NCBI GenBank assembly: GCA_021791295.1
Contig: JAJYWW010000067.1
Span: 1-7,649 of the forward strand
DNA: 7,649 nt
Origin: a bacterium
GTDB taxonomy: Bacteria > SZUA-79 > Acidulodesulfobacterales > Acidulodesulfobacteraceae
Reading direction: 5' to 3'
Of the stretch, positions 6,084 through 7,649 are shown in pieces (position 1 is the stretch's first letter; each line of letters opens with the position of its first letter). The notes beneath the pieces were generated by a model. The model was not told where the DNA came from and searched no databases. It saw only the letters and a list, made by a program, of their open reading frames with translations. The translations under genes were made by a program, and so were the position numbers.

Positions 6084-7585
6084 GAAAAATATCCATAGAC
6101 CCGATAACAAGATTAGAAGGACACGGTAAAATCGACATATTTTTAAACGATGAAGGAAATGTCGAAAACACCTATTTTATCGTTCCGGAATTAAGGGGAT
6201 TCGAGCAGTTCTGCACCGGAAGGCTCGCCGAAGATATGCCGGTTCTGACTAATAGAATATGCGGGGTCTGCCCGGAAGCCCATCATATGGCGTCGGTAAA
6301 AGCGTTAGATATGCTTTTCGGCGTGGAGCCGCCGCCAGCCGCTAAAAAAATAAGGGAATTATTGTATATGGCATTTTACGTTACCGACCATACGACCCAT
6401 TTTTATGCGCTCGGCGGTCCCGATTTTATCGTCGGACCCGATGCGCCGCCGTCGGAAAGAAACGTTCTCGGCGTCATAAGGAAAGTAGGACTCGACATAG
6501 GAAAAGAGGTTATAGGAACAAGGGCGAGAAACCACCATATAATAGAAATGCTCGGCGGAAGGGGCGTTCATCTTGCCGGAGGACTGCCGGGAGGCTGGAG
6601 CAAATCTATTTCTAAAGAAGAATTAGACGAAATTAAAACCGCCGCAAAAAAGAACATAGATTTTGCCATTTTCAGCCTTAAAATATTCGACGACGTAATA
6701 TTAAAAAATCCGGTTTATAAGGAACTTATACTTTCCGACGTTTATATCCATAAGACATATTATATGGGAACTGTCGATGAATATAACCGCGTTAATTTTT
6801 ATGACGGAAAAATCCGGGTTGTAGATCCAGAGGGAAACGAATTCGTAAAATACGCTCCCGCAGACTATACGCAGCATATCGCGGAACGGGTAGAGCCGTG
6901 GACTTATTTAAAATATCCTTATTTAAAAAATATAGGCTGGAAGGGTTTCGTAGACGGACCGGAAAGCGGCGTTTATTCCTGCACCCCGTTATCCCGCCTT
7001 AACGTTTCGGATAAAATGGCTTCGCCGCTTGCGCAGGAATATTTTGAAAAATTCTACGATACTTTGAGCAGTAAAAGAGAGGACGGAAGATACAAACCTG
7101 TCCATCACAGGCTTGCAACGCACTGGGCAAGGTTGGTGGAACTGCTTTATGCTTCCGAACGGATGCTGGAACTCGCAAACGATAGCGAAACCGCTTCCGA
7201 TAAAGTCAGAAATATACCGAAAGGGGTAAACGGCTCTCCCGAAGCCGTAGGCATAGGTTCCGTCGAGGCGCCGAGAGGCACGCTGACACATCATTACGTT
7301 TCCGACGAAAGAGGCGTCATTAAAAGAGTAAATCTGATTGTGGGAACTACAAATAATTACGCCCCTATGACTATGTCTATAAAAAGGGCGGCTGAGAAAC
7401 TTATAAGCAAAGGCAGGGTGGTTCAGGAGGGTCTGCTTAACAGGATAGAAATGGCTTTCAGGCTTTACGACCCGTGTTTATCCTGTTCGACGCACTCTTT
7501 GCCGGGCAAAATGCCGCTCATTATAAAAATAAGGGCTCAAAACGGAGATACTATAAGGACGATTAAAAGAAATTCATGGGACTAG
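6080..7585 (+). CDS. mvhA: [NiFe]-hydrogenase large (catalytic) subunit, group 3c (MvhA-like)
   Basis: Carries the Ni-Fe centre that splits or forms H2. The 501-residue product has both metal-binding motifs: RICGVCPEAHH near the N-terminus (C61, C64) and DPCLSCSTH near the C-terminus (C466, C469, H472). The N-terminal DPITRLEGHGKI and the central EPWTYLKYPYLKNIGWKGFVDGPESGVY stretch (split here only by context) are typical of Mvh/Vhu-type group 3 enzymes. Twenty-nine residues follow H472, a removable tail that a maturation endopeptidase should cut after the His once nickel is in place. The gene starts in the ATGA overlap with the small subunit and has AGGAGG (6066-6071) at an ideal 8 nt, so the two are translationally coupled. 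All catalytic ligands are present and the frame is unbroken, so the enzyme should be functional. The group call is by motif resemblance; group 3a or 3d relatives are less likely given the small-subunit architecture. Confidence 0.93.
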   Translation: MRKISIDPITRLEGHGKIDIFLNDEGNVENTYFIVPELRGFEQFCTGRLAEDMPVLTNRICGVCPEAHHMASVKALDMLFGVEPPPAAKKIRELLYMAFYVTDHTTHFYALGGPDFIVGPDAPPSERNVLGVIRKVGLDIGKEVIGTRARNHHIIEMLGGRGVHLAGGLPGGWSKSISKEELDEIKTAAKKNIDFAIFSLKIFDDVILKNPVYKELILSDVYIHKTYYMGTVDEYNRVNFYDGKIRVVDPEGNEFVKYAPADYTQHIAERVEPWTYLKYPYLKNIGWKGFVDGPESGVYSCTPLSRLNVSDKMASPLAQEYFEKFYDTLSSKREDGRYKPVHHRLATHWARLVELLYASERMLELANDSETASDKVRNIPKGVNGSPEAVGIGSVEAPRGTLTHHYVSDERGVIKRVNLIVGTTNNYAPMTMSIKRAAEKLISKGRVVQEGLLNRIEMAFRLYDPCLSCSTHSLPGKMPLIIKIRAQNGDTIRTIKRNSWD

Positions 7586-7589
7586 CGTA

Positions 7590-7649
7590 ATGAAAGACAA
7601 ATATTTAAACTCGAAAGCTGAAGTCAAAGATTGCTTCGCTATCGCTCGC
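7590..7649 (+). CDS. Possible 5' end of a small ORF running off the window
   Basis: An ATG 4 nt after the hydrogenase stop opens 20 codons (MKDKYLNSKAEVKDCFAIAR) that reach the window edge. There is no good ribosome site; the nearest purine-rich run is GGGA, 9 nt before the ATG. The peptide does not resemble the start of a hydrogenase maturation protease (MKxLVLGIGN type), which would be an expected neighbour. Its last residues come from a repeat-like sequence. It may be a spurious ORF or a gene invaded by that repeat. Confidence 0.2.
   Translation, partial: MKDKYLNSKAEVKDCFAIAR
7628..7649. repeat. Partial dispersed palindromic repeat at the window end
   Basis: AGATTGCTTCGC followed by TATCGCTCGC looks like the left part of the widespread short palindromic repeat of general form GATTGCTTCGC...GCAATGAC, found in many copies in a range of bacterial genomes. 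Only this part is visible; the closing GCAATGAC arm would lie beyond the edge. The identification rests on remembered pattern, and no second copy exists in this window. A repeat at the very edge would explain an assembly break there. Confidence 0.45.

Noticed and set aside
1..7649. CRISPR array, tRNA/rRNA genes, transposase genes or an anti-phage defence system.
   Set aside because: No regularly spaced direct repeats, no tRNA-like T-loop sequences, and no transposase or defence-type reading frames were seen on either strand.

Overview
The window reads as a fragment of a Gram-negative, anaerobic or microaerophilic bacterium. An outer-membrane porin with a signal peptide, a methyl-accepting chemotaxis protein, sigma-54 promoters and a cytosolic group 3c-type (Mvh-like) [NiFe]-hydrogenase point to a deltaproteobacterial-type lineage with H2 metabolism. 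Base composition is moderately AT-rich and isoleucine is often ATA. The exact lineage cannot be fixed by eye; acidophilic sulfate-reducer-like groups such as the Sva0485/Acidulodesulfobacterales type are only a guess. The left edge cuts a gene, and the right edge stops inside what looks like a dispersed repeat, as at a contig end in a metagenome assembly.

Layout. Positions 2-586 (+) hold most of a beta-carbonic anhydrase, with its N-terminus outside the window. It converges on a TDT/TehA/SLAC1-family transporter at 583-1752 (-), and the two stop codons share one TTAA. The 458-base divergent gap 1753-2210 holds a sigma-70-like promoter for the transporter with a dyad over its -10 box, a larger nested inverted-repeat block (1812-1932), a 19-bp palindrome (2033-2051) and a consensus-perfect sigma-54 promoter (2159-2173). 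This promoter drives an outer-membrane porin (2211-3530, DcaP-like). The 214-base gap after the porin holds a perfect 20-bp-stem hairpin (3542-3584) and a second sigma-54 promoter (3677-3691) for a chemotaxis receptor (3745-5004). An 86-base gap without a terminator leads to the hydrogenase small (5091-6083) and large (6080-7585) subunits, which overlap by ATGA. A 20-codon open stretch runs off the right edge.

How the parts fit. The most striking structure is regulatory. The porin and the chemotaxis receptor each have a -24/-12 promoter, and each promoter is preceded at nearly the same distance (131 and 128 bp, palindrome centre to the -12 C) by the same dyad, TGCCAAC-N3-GTTGGCA. This is the expected layout for one enhancer-binding protein activating both genes through upstream activating sequences. 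Because no terminator separates the receptor from the hydrogenase, the hydrogenase may also belong to this regulon. That would link outer-membrane uptake, taxis and H2 metabolism, but this is inference. The hydrogenase genes lack the usual adjacent mvhD and hdr genes within the window.
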